From positions 1 to 14,856 of the forward strand of contig JAEZCF010000090.1 of the NCBI GenBank assembly GCA_023430045.1: a stretch of 14,856 nucleotides of DNA, written 5' to 3'. Positions within the stretch are counted from its first letter, which is position 1. Each line of letters begins with the position of its first letter. Source of the DNA: Pseudomonadota bacterium (GTDB lineage Bacteria > Pseudomonadota > Gammaproteobacteria > Xanthomonadales > Xanthomonadaceae). Below are positions 5,876 through 13,116 of this stretch, piece after piece. The translations under genes were made by a program, and so were the position numbers. The notes under the pieces are model-generated. The model was not told the DNA's origin. It worked only from the letters and a program-made list of their open reading frames with translations, and made no database searches.

Positions 5876-6787
5876 ATGAGTGCAATCAAGGCAGCCCCGG
5901 CACGTGACCGGCTGCGCATCGCCATCCAGAAGAATGGCCGCCTGGCCGAGCCCGCGCGTGCGCTGCTCAGCGCCTGCGGCCTGAGCTGGCGGGAAAGCCG
6001 CGACAAGCTGTTCTGCTACGGCGAATCGCTGCCGGTGGACCTGCTGCTGGTGCGCGACGACGACATTCCCGGCCTGATTGCCGATGGTGTGTGCGACCTG
6101 GGCGTGGTGGGCCGTAACGAACTGGACGAGCAGGGCGCTGCCCGGGTGCAGGCCGGATTGGCGCCGGCGTTCCAGGCGCTGCGTGGCCTGGCGTTCGGGC
6201 AGTGCCGGCTGATGCTGGCGGTGCCGGAAGAATGGGACTGGCAGGGCCCGGCGCAGTTGGCTGGCACCCGCATTGCCACCAGTTATCCGGCCATCCTGAA
6301 GGACTGGCTGGCCGCGCGTGGCATTGATGCGCAGGTGGTGGAACTGTCCGGATCGGTGGAGATCGCGCCGCGCCTGGGCACGGCCGAACTGATCTGCGAC
6401 CTGGTATCCAGCGGCGCCACGCTGCGGGCCAACCAGCTCAAGCCGGTGGAGACATTGCTTGAAAGCGAAGCGGTGCTGGCCGGTGCCGTGCGCACGCCGG
6501 ATGATGCACGCGCCGGCCTGATGGCGATGCTGCTGCGGCGACTGGATGGCGTGGTGCAGCAGCAGGACCGCAAGCTGCTGATGTTCAGCGCCGAACAGGC
6601 CAACGTGCCGGCGCTTGAACAGCTGCTGGCCGACGCCGAGCCATTGGTGCGGCTGCCGGCCGACGAAGGCCCGCTGCGCCTGCAGACCATGTGCCGCGGG
6701 CCGCTGAGCTGGCAACGGATGGAAGAGCTGGAACGCGCGGGCGCCCGGCAGCTGATGGTCCTGGGCGTGGAGCGGTCGCTGGCATGA
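5876..6787 (+). CDS. hisG: ATP phosphoribosyltransferase, long form
   Basis: HisG condenses ATP with PRPP to give phosphoribosyl-ATP, the committed first step of histidine synthesis, and is normally feedback-inhibited by histidine. The 303-residue length is that of the long, self-regulated form: catalytic lobes to about residue 220 and a PII-like regulatory domain at about 225-300. No HisZ partner is therefore needed and none is seen. The N-terminal LRIAIQKNGRL (13-23) is typical, and the PRPP-binding loop is ELICDLVSSGATL (171-183). The start is set at ATG 5876, preceded by the purine-rich AGAAGAGA at 5861-5868. An in-frame ATG at 5789 would overlap the regulator gene and adds nothing recognisable. 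The stop overlaps the hisD start as ATGA. Confidence 0.96.
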   Translation: MSAIKAAPARDRLRIAIQKNGRLAEPARALLSACGLSWRESRDKLFCYGESLPVDLLLVRDDDIPGLIADGVCDLGVVGRNELDEQGAARVQAGLAPAFQALRGLAFGQCRLMLAVPEEWDWQGPAQLAGTRIATSYPAILKDWLAARGIDAQVVELSGSVEIAPRLGTAELICDLVSSGATLRANQLKPVETLLESEAVLAGAVRTPDDARAGLMAMLLRRLDGVVQQQDRKLLMFSAEQANVPALEQLLADAEPLVRLPADEGPLRLQTMCRGPLSWQRMEELERAGARQLMVLGVERSLA

Positions 6788-8079
6788 ACCGTATCGACTG
6801 GAACCAGCTGGATGAACTGGCGCGCAGCGAAGCGTTGCTGCGCCCCGTGCAGGCGGTGGCGGCACGCACCCGCCAGGCCGTGGCCGGACTGATCGCCGAG
6901 GTGCGCGAGGGGGGCGATGAAGCGCTGCGTGCCATCACCGCACGCTTTGATCGCGTGCAGCTGGACGAGCTTGAAGTGAGCGAAGCGGAGTTTGCCGCCG
7001 CCGAGGCTGCGGTACCTGCCGCGCTGCGTGAAGCGATGCAGCAGGCCGCCGATCGCATCGAACGCTTCCACGCCGCCGGCATGAGCGAAGGCTATGCGGT
7101 GGAGACGGCACCGGGCGTGACCTGCGAGCGGATGATCCGGCCCATCGGCCGAGTGGGCCTGTATGTGCCGGCGGGCAGCGCACCGCTGCCGTCCACCGCG
7201 TTGATGCTGGGTGTGCCGGCACGCCTGGCGGGCTGCCCGCAGGTGGTGCTCTGCACGCCGCCGCGCGCAGATGGCAGCGCTGACCCGGCCGTACTGGTCG
7301 CCGCGAGGCTGACCGGCGTGCGCCGCGTATTCAAGCTTGGCGGCGCGCAGGCCATCGCGGCGATGGCCTACGGCACGGCCAGCGTGCCGGCGTGCGACAA
7401 GCTGTTCGGTCCGGGCAACAGCTTCGTGACCGAAGCCAAGCAGCAGGTGGCGCAGGACGGCGTGGCGGCGATCGACATGCCGGCGGGCCCCTCCGAGGTG
7501 CTGGTGATCGCCGATGCCGGTGCCAATCCGGCCTTCGTGGCGGCTGATCTGCTGTCGCAGGCCGAGCATGGCGCCGATTCGCAAGTGCTGCTGCTGACCG
7601 ATGACCCGGTGCTGCTGGAAGCCGTGGAAGCGGAGGTGGAACAGCAGGTATCGCAGTTGCCGCGTGAAGCCATCGCCCGGCAGGCATTGTCGGCGTCGCG
7701 GCTGATCCTCGTGCCGCGCCTGCAGGACGCGTTCCTGGTCAGCAACCGTTACGCGCCTGAACACCTGATCCTGGCGCTGCGCGAACCGCGCGCCTGGCTG
7801 GGCCAGGTGCAGGCGGCGGGCTCGGTGTTCCTGGGCGACTACACCCCCGAGGCGCTGGGCGACTACTGCAGCGGCACCAACCACGTTCTGCCCACCGCCG
7901 GTGCCGCACGGGCCTGGAGTGGTGTGAGCGTGGGCAGTTTCCAGAACACCATCAGCGTGCAGAGCGCGAGCGCCGCAGGCATCGCAGCCATCGGCGGGTG
8001 CGCGCGCACGCTGGCCAGCGCGGAAGGACTGGATGCGCACGAACGCGCCGTGGCGCTGCGCATGGAGGTGGCGGCATGA
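6784..8079 (+). CDS. hisD: Histidinol dehydrogenase
   Basis: HisD catalyses the last two steps, oxidising L-histidinol through histidinaldehyde to histidine with two NAD+. The 431-residue protein carries all expected catalytic residues, with numbers equal to those of the E. coli enzyme: zinc ligands Q259, H262, D360 and H419, and the general base pair E326-H327 (in RYAPEHLIL). The NAD-side signature FGPGNSFVTEAKQQV is at 208-222. The start ATG 6784 overlaps the hisG stop by ATGA, and the stop in turn overlaps the hisC start, so translation is probably coupled. The enzyme works as a dimer in the cytoplasm. Having HisD directly after HisG, away from the end of the pathway, is the usual proteobacterial order. 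Nothing is missing. Confidence 0.97.
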   Translation: MNRIDWNQLDELARSEALLRPVQAVAARTRQAVAGLIAEVREGGDEALRAITARFDRVQLDELEVSEAEFAAAEAAVPAALREAMQQAADRIERFHAAGMSEGYAVETAPGVTCERMIRPIGRVGLYVPAGSAPLPSTALMLGVPARLAGCPQVVLCTPPRADGSADPAVLVAARLTGVRRVFKLGGAQAIAAMAYGTASVPACDKLFGPGNSFVTEAKQQVAQDGVAAIDMPAGPSEVLVIADAGANPAFVAADLLSQAEHGADSQVLLLTDDPVLLEAVEAEVEQQVSQLPREAIARQALSASRLILVPRLQDAFLVSNRYAPEHLILALREPRAWLGQVQAAGSVFLGDYTPEALGDYCSGTNHVLPTAGAARAWSGVSVGSFQNTISVQSASAAGIAAIGGCARTLASAEGLDAHERAVALRMEVAA

Positions 8080-9185
8080 GCGCTCCAGACCAGGACACCG
8101 CTGTACAGGACGTGCTTTCGTTGCTGCGCCCGGACCTGCAGGCGTTCGCCGGGTACAGTTCGGCGCGCAGCAGTGCCTTGCAGGGTGAGGTCTGGTTGAA
8201 TGCCAATGAATCGGCATGGGCCAACCCTGCCGATGCGGCCGGCGACAGCCGCCGCTATCCGGACCCGCAGCCTGCCGAACTGGTACGGGCGCTGGCCGAT
8301 CTGTATGCGGTGCCACCGGCGCAGTTGCTGGTCGGTCGTGGCAGTGATGAGGCCATCGACCTGCTGGTGCGTGCCTTCTGCCGGCCGGGCCAGGATGCGG
8401 TGCTGGTGACGTCGCCGGTGTTCGGCATGTATGCGGTATGCGCCCGCCTGCAGGGGGCGCGGTGTGTGGACGTGCCGCTGCAGGATGGGCCTGCGGGTTT
8501 CCAGGCCGACATCGATGCGGTGATCGCCACCGCGCGTACGCAGGACGTGCGCCTGGTGTTCCTGTGTTCGCCGTCGAACCCAGCCGGCAGCGAGATCGCC
8601 CTGGCCGATATCGTGCGCACCGCATCGGCGCTGGCGGGGCAGGCCGTGGTCGTGGTGGACGAGGCGTACATCGAGTACAGCGACCGTGCTTCGGCCACGA
8701 CGCTGTTGGCATCGCACCCGAACCTTGCGGTGCTGCGCACGTTGTCCAAGGCGCATGCGCTGGCGGCCGCACGCATCGGCAGCCTGATCGCAGCACCGCA
8801 AATCATCGCCGCGCTGCGCCGCTGCCAGGCGCCGTATCCGGTGCCACAGCCCTGCGCGGCGCTGGCCCTGGCCGCGTTGCAGCCTGCGGCACTGGAGATC
8901 ACCCGCGCACGCATTGCCGAGGTGGTAGCCGAACGGCAACGGCTGGCGGATGCGCTCGTCAACGTACCTGGAGTGCGCCGCGTGTATCGGTCCGCAGGCA
9001 ATTACCTGCTGGTGCGTTTCAAGGATGCGCAGGTGGCATTCGATGCGCTGCTGGCGGCCGGAGTGGTGGTGCGCGACCAGCGTGCGGCACCGCAGCTGGA
9101 CGATGCGCTGCGCATCAGCATCGGCCGCCACGAAGACAACCAGCGCGTGCTTGCCGCGCTTGCGGCGCGGAGGGCCGCTGCATGA
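8076..9185 (+). CDS. hisC: Histidinol-phosphate aminotransferase
   Basis: HisC is a PLP enzyme of fold type I that transfers an amino group from glutamate to imidazole acetol-phosphate, giving histidinol phosphate. The 369-residue protein shows the family landmarks in order: N-terminal LNANESAWANP (41-51), substrate and cofactor contacts N168 in SPSNPAG, D195 and Y198 in VVVDEAYIEYSD, the PLP lysine K225 in TLSKAHALAAARIG with R233, and the carboxylate-binding R346 in LRISIG. The usual aromatic residue after SKA is replaced by His (SKAHALA rather than SKAFALA), a mild variation. The start is ATG 8076, inside the ATGA overlap with the hisD stop; the stop overlaps the hisB start the same way. 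Related aromatic aminotransferases are possible by fold, but the operon settles the role. Confidence 0.96.
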   Translation: MSAPDQDTAVQDVLSLLRPDLQAFAGYSSARSSALQGEVWLNANESAWANPADAAGDSRRYPDPQPAELVRALADLYAVPPAQLLVGRGSDEAIDLLVRAFCRPGQDAVLVTSPVFGMYAVCARLQGARCVDVPLQDGPAGFQADIDAVIATARTQDVRLVFLCSPSNPAGSEIALADIVRTASALAGQAVVVVDEAYIEYSDRASATTLLASHPNLAVLRTLSKAHALAAARIGSLIAAPQIIAALRRCQAPYPVPQPCAALALAALQPAALEITRARIAEVVAERQRLADALVNVPGVRRVYRSAGNYLLVRFKDAQVAFDALLAAGVVVRDQRAAPQLDDALRISIGRHEDNQRVLAALAARRAAA

Positions 9186-10255
9186 CACCCATCCTTTACA
9201 TCGACCGCGACGGCACCCTCATCGAGGAGCCCGCCGATCACCAGATCGACGCGTACGACAAGCTGCGCTTCGTGCGTGATGTCATACCGGCGTTGCTGAA
9301 GCTGCGCGACGCCGGCTGGCAGTTCGTCATCGTCAGCAACCAGGATGGCCTGGGCAGCGATGCCTATCCGCAGGCGTCCTTCGACGCGCCGCACGCCTTG
9401 ATGATGCACGTATTCGAAAGCCAGGGCATCGTCTTCCGCGACGTGCTCATCGACCGCAGTTGGCCGCATGAGAACCTGCCAACCCGTAAACCGGGCATCG
9501 GCCTGATGACGGCCTGGCTGCAGGATCGCAGCATCGACTGGGCGCGCTCGGCGATGGTGGGCGACCGCGTCACCGACCTGCAGTTTGCCGACAATCTCAA
9601 CATCCGTGGTTTCCAGCTGCGCACTGCGGAGTTCGGGGGCGAGTGGGACTGGCCGGCGATCGCCCATGCACTGGCCGACGCGCCGCGCACCGCCGTGGTC
9701 CAGCGTGATACGAAGGAAACGCGCATCCGCGTGGAGATCGATCTGGACGCCAGCGACGAGCCCTGCATCCATACCGGCCTGCCATTCTTCGACCACATGC
9801 TGGAACAGATCGGCAAGCACGGCGGCATCTCGCTGCGCATCCAGGCCGAGGGCGACCTGCACATCGACGAACACCACACCATCGAGGACACCGGTCTGGC
9901 GCTGGGGCAGGCATTGCGCCAGGCGCTGGGCGACAAGCGCGGCATCGGCCGCTATGGCTTCACCCTGCCGATGGATGAAACACTGGCGAGTGCCGCACTG
10001 GATTTCAGCGGGCGACCCTATTTCGTGTTCGATGGCGGGTTCAAGCGCGAGCGGGTGGGTGACATGCCGACCGAGCTGGTGCCGCATTTCTTCCGTTCGC
10101 TGTGCGACGCGGCCGGTCTGAACCTCAACCTGCAGGTGCGCGGCGACAACGACCACCACAAGGTGGAAGCCTGCTTCAAGGCCTTGGCACGCGCGCTGCG
10201 CACCGCCGTGGCGCGCAAGGGGACGGCGCTGCCCAGCACCAAGGGGGCGCTGTGA
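9182..10255 (+). CDS. hisB: Bifunctional histidinol-phosphatase / imidazoleglycerol-phosphate dehydratase
   Basis: The 357-residue fusion has two parts. Residues 1 to about 165 are a HAD-superfamily histidinol-phosphate phosphatase: nucleophile D8 and acid/base D10 in DRDGTL, S52 in VSNQDG, K103 in TRKPG, D128 and D132 in GDRVTD. Residues about 175-357 are the dehydratase that turns imidazoleglycerol phosphate into imidazole acetol-phosphate, with Mn-binding motifs DEHHTIED (229-236) and DHHKVE (324-329), plus H205 and H302. In E. coli HisB the phosphatase half binds zinc through Cys93, His95, Cys101 and Cys103. The aligned positions here are D91, S93, L99 and T101, so that site is gone while the catalytic HAD residues remain. 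The start ATG 9182 overlaps the hisC stop, and the stop overlaps the GTG start of hisH. Two activities in one chain fit the lack of another phosphatase gene in the operon. Confidence 0.96.
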   Translation: MTPILYIDRDGTLIEEPADHQIDAYDKLRFVRDVIPALLKLRDAGWQFVIVSNQDGLGSDAYPQASFDAPHALMMHVFESQGIVFRDVLIDRSWPHENLPTRKPGIGLMTAWLQDRSIDWARSAMVGDRVTDLQFADNLNIRGFQLRTAEFGGEWDWPAIAHALADAPRTAVVQRDTKETRIRVEIDLDASDEPCIHTGLPFFDHMLEQIGKHGGISLRIQAEGDLHIDEHHTIEDTGLALGQALRQALGDKRGIGRYGFTLPMDETLASAALDFSGRPYFVFDGGFKRERVGDMPTELVPHFFRSLCDAAGLNLNLQVRGDNDHHKVEACFKALARALRTAVARKGTALPSTKGAL

Positions 10256-10854
10256 CCGACGTTGCGCTGATCGACGCGGGCGGTGCGAACTTTGGTTCGG
10301 TGCGCTATGCGCTGGAACGGTTGGGTGCCAGCGTGCGGCTGGTGCGCGATGCACAGGAACTGCAGGACGCGCGCCGGGTGATACTGCCGGGTGTCGGTGC
10401 GGCAGGACCGGCCGTGCAGCGCCTGCACGCGCAGGGCCTGTTCGAGCCGCTGCGCCGCCTGGAGGTACCGCTGCTGGGCATCTGCCTGGGTATGCAGCTG
10501 CTGTTCGAGCGTTCGGAAGAAGGCGGCGTTGAGACCCTCGGGCTGATTCCCGGCACGGTGCGCAAGCTGGTGCCGGCAACCGGCATCCGTGTGCCACATA
10601 TGGGCTGGAACCGGCTGCTGCCGCTGCGCGGTTCGCCGCTGCTGAAGGACATGCCCGAGCGCGCCAGCGCATATTTCGTGCACAGTTATGCCGCGCCCTT
10701 GAACGCACATACCGTGGCGGCGTGCGACCACGGCGGACTGTTCAGTGCGGTGGTCGAGCACGGACGCTACTTCGGCGCGCAGTGCCATCCCGAACGGTCC
10801 GGTGATACTGGCGCGCTGCTGTTGCGCAACTTCCTGCAGGACACCACCGCATGA
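10252..10854 (+). CDS. hisH: Imidazole glycerol phosphate synthase, glutaminase subunit
   Basis: HisH is a class I glutamine amidotransferase that releases ammonia from glutamine and passes it to HisF. The 200-residue protein has the complete triad: C78 in GICLGMQLLFERSEE, H179 and E181 in GAQCHPERSGDTG. The start is taken as GTG at 10252, overlapping the hisB stop as GTGA. It gives the proper family start (VTDVALIDAGGANFGSVRYA), and the next in-frame ATG (codon 81) would remove the catalytic cysteine. The earlier in-frame ATG at 10102 lies deep inside hisB and is unlikely. A common variant is noted: QCHPE rather than QFHPE before the triad histidine. It should form a heterodimer with the HisF encoded two genes downstream. 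Its stop overlaps a five-codon mini-ORF rather than hisA itself. Confidence 0.95.
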   Translation: MTDVALIDAGGANFGSVRYALERLGASVRLVRDAQELQDARRVILPGVGAAGPAVQRLHAQGLFEPLRRLEVPLLGICLGMQLLFERSEEGGVETLGLIPGTVRKLVPATGIRVPHMGWNRLLPLRGSPLLKDMPERASAYFVHSYAAPLNAHTVAACDHGGLFSAVVEHGRYFGAQCHPERSGDTGALLLRNFLQDTTA

Positions 10855-10868
10855 GCTTCGACGCATGA
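10851..10868 (+). other. Five-codon mini-ORF bridging hisH and hisA
   Basis: ATG AGC TTC GAC GCA TGA begins inside the hisH stop (ATGA at 10851-10854) and ends inside the hisA start (ATGA at 10865-10868). ATGAGCTTC and ATGAATTTC lie 14 bases apart, suggesting a small tandem duplication of the hisA start. Ribosomes could re-initiate twice and keep the coupling chain. Translation of this mini-ORF is not shown. Confidence 0.5.
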
Positions 10869-11599
10869 ATTTCATTGTCTACCCCGCATTGGATATCCGC
10901 GAAGGGCGCGTGGTGCGCCTGCGCCAAGGCGACTACGCGCAGGAAACCCGTTACGGTGATGATCCGCTGCCACGCGCGCAGGCATTCGCTGCGCAGGGTG
11001 CCCGCTGGATGCACCTGGTGGACCTGGATGCGGCGCGCGCTGGTGGATATACCCTGGCGCCGCTGCTGGCCGCGATCCGTTCCGGCACCAGCCTGCAGGT
11101 GCAGACCGGGGGCGGCGTGCGGGGGCGCGATGATGTCGCGCGCCTGCTGGATGCAGGGGCCAGCCGGGTGGTGATCGGTTCGCTTGCGGTACGCGAACCG
11201 GAAGCGGTGATCGGCTGGCTGGCGGAGTTCGGCGCCGAGCGGCTGACCATCGCGCTGGATGCGCGCCAGGACGATGCCGGCCAGTGGCAGCTGCCGGTGC
11301 ATGGCTGGACCGAGAATGCAGGCGTCACCCTGGATGCGCTCGCACAGCGCTATGCCGCTGCCGGCATGCGCCACCTGCTGTGTACCGATATCGCCCGCGA
11401 CGGCATGCTGGCCGGACCGAACCTGTCGCTGTACGCGCACCTGTCCCGCCTGCTGCCAGGCGTGGCCATCCAGGCCTCCGGCGGCATCCGCGATGTCGCC
11501 GATGTGGCGGCCGCGCGCGCGGCGGGCTGTGGTGGCGCGGTGCTGGGCAAGGCCCTGCTGGAACAACACCTGGACCTGGCGGAGGCGCTGGCATGCTGA
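10865..11599 (+). CDS. hisA: ProFAR isomerase
   Basis: HisA is a TIM-barrel enzyme that converts ProFAR to PRFAR by an Amadori rearrangement. The 244-residue protein has the two catalytic aspartates (D10 in YPALDI and D132 in IALDAR), the phosphate-binding TGGGVR (81-86) and ASGGIRD near the C-terminal barrel strands. The start ATG 10865 is chosen because the other nearby ATG (10851) runs into a stop after five codons. The product then begins MNFIVYPALD, matching the MSFTVYPALD start I recall for Xanthomonas. Unlike most neighbours, it does not overlap the gene before it: ten bases separate it from hisH. Its stop lies just inside hisF, which begins at 11593, a seven-base overlap. HisA and HisF share the same fold and ancestry, and both occur here as separate genes. 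Confidence 0.96.
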   Translation: MNFIVYPALDIREGRVVRLRQGDYAQETRYGDDPLPRAQAFAAQGARWMHLVDLDAARAGGYTLAPLLAAIRSGTSLQVQTGGGVRGRDDVARLLDAGASRVVIGSLAVREPEAVIGWLAEFGAERLTIALDARQDDAGQWQLPVHGWTENAGVTLDALAQRYAAAGMRHLLCTDIARDGMLAGPNLSLYAHLSRLLPGVAIQASGGIRDVADVAAARAAGCGGAVLGKALLEQHLDLAEALAC

Positions 11600-12369
11600 G
11601 CCGTCGCATCATTCCCTGCCTGGACGTGCGCGATGGCCGCGTGGTCAAGGGCGTGCGTTTCCGCGACCACGTGGATATGGGCGATATCGCCGAACTGGCG
11701 CTGCGGTATCGCGACCAGGGTGCTGACGAGCTGGTGTTCTACGACATTGGTGCGAGCCCGGATGGACGCAGCGTGGACGTGGCATGGATCGAACGGATAG
11801 CACGCCTGATCGACATTCCGTTCTGCGTGGCCGGTGGCATCGGCGACGTGGAGACCGCGCGCCGTGTGCTGCATGCGGGCGCCGACAAGATATCGATCAA
11901 TTCGCCGGCGCTGGGCCGCCCGGACCTGATCACCGAACTGGCCGATGCCTTCGGCGTGCAGTGCGTGGTGGTCGGCATCGATTCGGTACGCGAAGCCGAC
12001 GGTGCGTGGCGCGTGCGCCGTTTCAGCGGCGACCCGGCGAAGACCCAGGCGGTACCGCTGCGCACGCTGGACTGGGTGCAGGACGTGCAGCGGCGCGGTG
12101 CCGGTGAGATCGTGCTGAACTGCATGGACAGCGATGGCGTGCGCCGGGGGTACGACATCGAACAGTTGCGGCAGGCGCGTGCGGTGTGCTGCGTTCCGCT
12201 GATCGCCTCCGGCGGTGCGGGCAGCCCGGAACATTTCGCGCAGGTGTTCGACCAGGCGGACGTGGACGGTGCATTGGCCGCCAGCGTGTTCCACAGCGGC
12301 GCCATCGCCATTCCAGAATTGAAGCGCTATCTGCGCGAGCACCAGATCGAGGTACGAGATGTCTATTGA
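11593..12369 (+). CDS. hisF: Imidazole glycerol phosphate synthase, cyclase subunit
   Basis: HisF uses ammonia from HisH to turn PRFAR into imidazole glycerol phosphate and AICAR, the latter feeding purine synthesis. The 258-residue TIM barrel has catalytic D11 (IIPCLD) and D130 (VVGID), both at standard family positions. It also has the phosphate-binding CVAGGIGD (78-85) and the second glycine-rich loop ASGGAGS near residue 205. The N-terminal MLSRRIIPCLDVRDGRVVKG is diagnostic for HisF. The start at 11593 overlaps the end of hisA by seven bases, and the end overlaps hisIE by 11 bases. It acts with HisH as a heterodimer through which ammonia is channelled, so similar expression of the two genes would be expected. 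Confidence 0.97.
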   Translation: MLSRRIIPCLDVRDGRVVKGVRFRDHVDMGDIAELALRYRDQGADELVFYDIGASPDGRSVDVAWIERIARLIDIPFCVAGGIGDVETARRVLHAGADKISINSPALGRPDLITELADAFGVQCVVVGIDSVREADGAWRVRRFSGDPAKTQAVPLRTLDWVQDVQRRGAGEIVLNCMDSDGVRRGYDIEQLRQARAVCCVPLIASGGAGSPEHFAQVFDQADVDGALAASVFHSGAIAIPELKRYLREHQIEVRDVY

Positions 12370-12997
12370 GTTGCTGCCGGATCCTGCGGCGCTGGTGTCG
12401 CTGGACTGGGCAAAGGGCGATGGCCTGCTGCCTGCGGTGGTGCAGGACGCGGATACCCTGCAGGTGTTGATGCTGGGCTATGTCAACGAGGCGTCGCTGC
12501 AGGCAACGCTCGAAAGCGGCCACATGACCTTCTACAGCCGTGGCCGGCAACGTCTGTGGACCAAGGGCGAACAGTCCGGCAACGTGCTGGTGGTGCAGTC
12601 GATCGCGGTGGACTGCGATGCGGACACGCTGCTGGTGCGGGCACGTCCGGCCGGTCCGACCTGCCATACCGGTGCGGAGAGCTGCTTTCCGCAGGCGCCG
12701 AAGGACTTCCTGGGTGGCCTGGACCGGCTGGTGGCCGAGCGGGATGCAGCTCGGCCTGCGGGCAGTTACACGACGTCGCTGTTCGAGGGAGGCATCCGCC
12801 GGATCGCGCAGAAGGTGGGCGAGGAGGGCGTGGAGACCGCACTGGCGGCGGTGGCACAGGGCGACGACGAACTGATCGGCGAAGCATCGGACCTGGTGTA
12901 CCACCTGCTGGTGCTGCTGCGCGCACGCGGCCTGTCGCTGCAGGATGTGCGTGCGCTGCTGGACGCCCGCCATGCACGACCGGTGGTGGACCGGTAG
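12359..12997 (+). CDS. hisIE: Bifunctional phosphoribosyl-AMP cyclohydrolase / phosphoribosyl-ATP pyrophosphatase
   Basis: This 212-residue fusion performs steps two and three of the pathway. The cyclohydrolase half (about 1-112) has LMLGYVNEASL, the metal-binding D85-x-D87-x-D89 stretch, and zinc cysteines C86, C102 and C109 (DCDAD; TCHTGAESC). The pyrophosphatase half (about 116-205) has the MazG-like helices with E155, E156 and E159 in KVGEEGVETA and E175 and D178 in EASDLVYHLL. The start ATG 12359 lies inside the last codons of hisF. The stop codon TAG (12995-12997) is part of the GTAG that opens the downstream repeat, so the final residues (VVDR) lie directly against the repeat edge. In E. 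coli the fused gene is called hisI. It is the last gene of the operon. Confidence 0.96.
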   Translation: MSIELLPDPAALVSLDWAKGDGLLPAVVQDADTLQVLMLGYVNEASLQATLESGHMTFYSRGRQRLWTKGEQSGNVLVVQSIAVDCDADTLLVRARPAGPTCHTGAESCFPQAPKDFLGGLDRLVAERDAARPAGSYTTSLFEGGIRRIAQKVGEEGVETALAAVAQGDDELIGEASDLVYHLLVLLRARGLSLQDVRALLDARHARPVVDR

Positions 12998-13065
12998 AGC
13001 CGACCCATGGTCGGCTGGACACACCGCGCGTGGCGGAAACGCAGCCGACCATGGGTCGGCTCTAC
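12994..13065 (+). repeat. GTAG-type (SMAG/REP) repeat pair closing the his operon
   Basis: GTAG at 12994 leads into the hairpin AGCCGACCCATGGTCGGCT. After a spacer follows AGCCGACCATGGGTCGGCT and CTAC ending at 13065. The arms differ from those after hisS but resemble those at 14732-14796, so two repeat subtypes are present. The TAG of the first GTAG is the hisIE stop codon. As the only structured element after the operon, it likely forms the mRNA 3' end. Confidence 0.88.
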
Positions 13066-13089
13066 CCACATCCTGTCACTCACCGTCAT

Positions 13090-13095
13090 TACACT
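13090..13095 (+). promoter_or_regulatory. Possible -10 element for the phosphoesterase gene
   Basis: TACACT lies 21 bases ahead of the ATG at 13117, in the only free sequence between the repeat and the gene. The identical hexamer precedes hisS. No convincing -35 box is seen at 16-18 bases distance. Confidence 0.3.
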
Positions 13096-13116
13096 AGGTG
13101 GTCTTTGCGCCGCGAT

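Noticed and set aside
6283..8796. An 837-codon minus-strand frame opposite hisG, hisD and hisC.
   Set aside because: The composition is Pro/Arg/Ala-rich with no domain, and the opposite strand carries complete enzymes with all catalytic residues. Such long antisense frames are expected at this GC content.
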